64,000 nt of DNA. Source: Hyperoplus lanceolatus. Taxonomy: Eukaryota > Chordata > Actinopteri > Uranoscopiformes > Ammodytidae. This document shows positions 63,879 through 64,000 of this stretch, piece after piece. Location: positions 21,366,001-21,430,000 of the forward strand of contig CM049408.1 in NCBI GenBank assembly GCA_026929865.2. Reading direction: 5' to 3'. The notes under the pieces are model-generated. The model saw only the letters and a program-made list of their open reading frames with translations. It had not been told where the DNA came from and made no database searches. How positions within the stretch are numbered: position 1 is the stretch's first letter; each line of letters opens with the position of its first letter. Made by a program: the position numbers and the translations under genes.

Positions 63879-63900
63879 GCATCATATGCGCATATGATGC
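63879..63900. repeat. 22-bp perfect palindrome
   Basis: GCATCATATGC followed at once by its reverse complement GCATATGATGC, with no loop. Confidence 0.9.
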
Positions 63901-64000
63901 AGGGCCGTGGCTAAGTATTTGAAGTATAAACCTTTTAGCTTAAATTTGCTATAATCTTATTCCTTGTGTCTCCCTTCTTAACAGGATGAGTCAAATGGAT

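Overview
This window is vertebrate nuclear DNA, almost certainly from an acanthomorph (spiny-rayed) teleost. The genes are split into many small exons with GT/AG borders, the proteins match vertebrate families closely, and the non-coding DNA is full of (CA)n/(TG)n microsatellites, Tc1-like and TTAA-flanked short DNA transposons and other fish-type interspersed repeats. No bacterial, viral, CRISPR, rRNA or tRNA gene was recognised. Apart from broken transposase remnants, only three protein-coding genes are supported; the other long open frames are shadows of exons or translations of dinucleotide repeats.

Layout, left to right. (1) 1-4755: the end of sp3 on the + strand. Its last intron carries a 1.6-kb palindromic Tc1-like element (232-1842). 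The last coding exon (2431-2675) encodes zinc finger 3 and the C-terminal tail, followed by a roughly 2-kb 3' UTR ending near an AATAAA at 4730. (2) About 5105-30595: a complete uggt1 gene on the - strand. It encodes UDP-glucose:glycoprotein glucosyltransferase, the folding sensor of the ER calnexin/calreticulin cycle. I reconstructed 41 coding exons whose phases all join, giving 1,542 codons plus stop, from a signal peptide to a C-terminal HTEL retrieval signal. (3) 30596-37746: intergenic DNA that should hold the uggt1 promoter and the hs6st1 3' UTR. (4) 37747-64000: the 3' part of hs6st1 on the - strand (heparan-sulfate 6-O-sulfotransferase 1). Three coding exons give the last 266 residues. 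The 5' exon, with the transmembrane anchor and 5'-PAPS loop, lies beyond the right edge, so 42793-64000 is one intron of more than 21 kb that is dominated by microsatellites.

sp3 and uggt1 are convergent, with 3' ends probably only a few hundred bases apart; hs6st1 and uggt1 lie head-to-tail on the same strand. The genes do not form a pathway: Sp3 is a nuclear GC-box transcription factor, UGGT1 works in the ER lumen and HS6ST1 in the Golgi. Their adjacency is a matter of synteny.

I found no new multi-gene system. The most unusual signals are: a uggt1 3' splice site whose polypyrimidine tract is replaced by a 111-bp (UG)n run; a uggt1 donor that runs straight into (CA)n; a frame-neutral 24-nt microexon; a 29-nt terminal exon that supplies the ER-retrieval signal; a palindromic Tc1 element; a set of TTAA-flanked foldback elements; three successive inverted TG/CA microsatellite pairs able to form long hairpins; and a decayed ~50-bp minisatellite.
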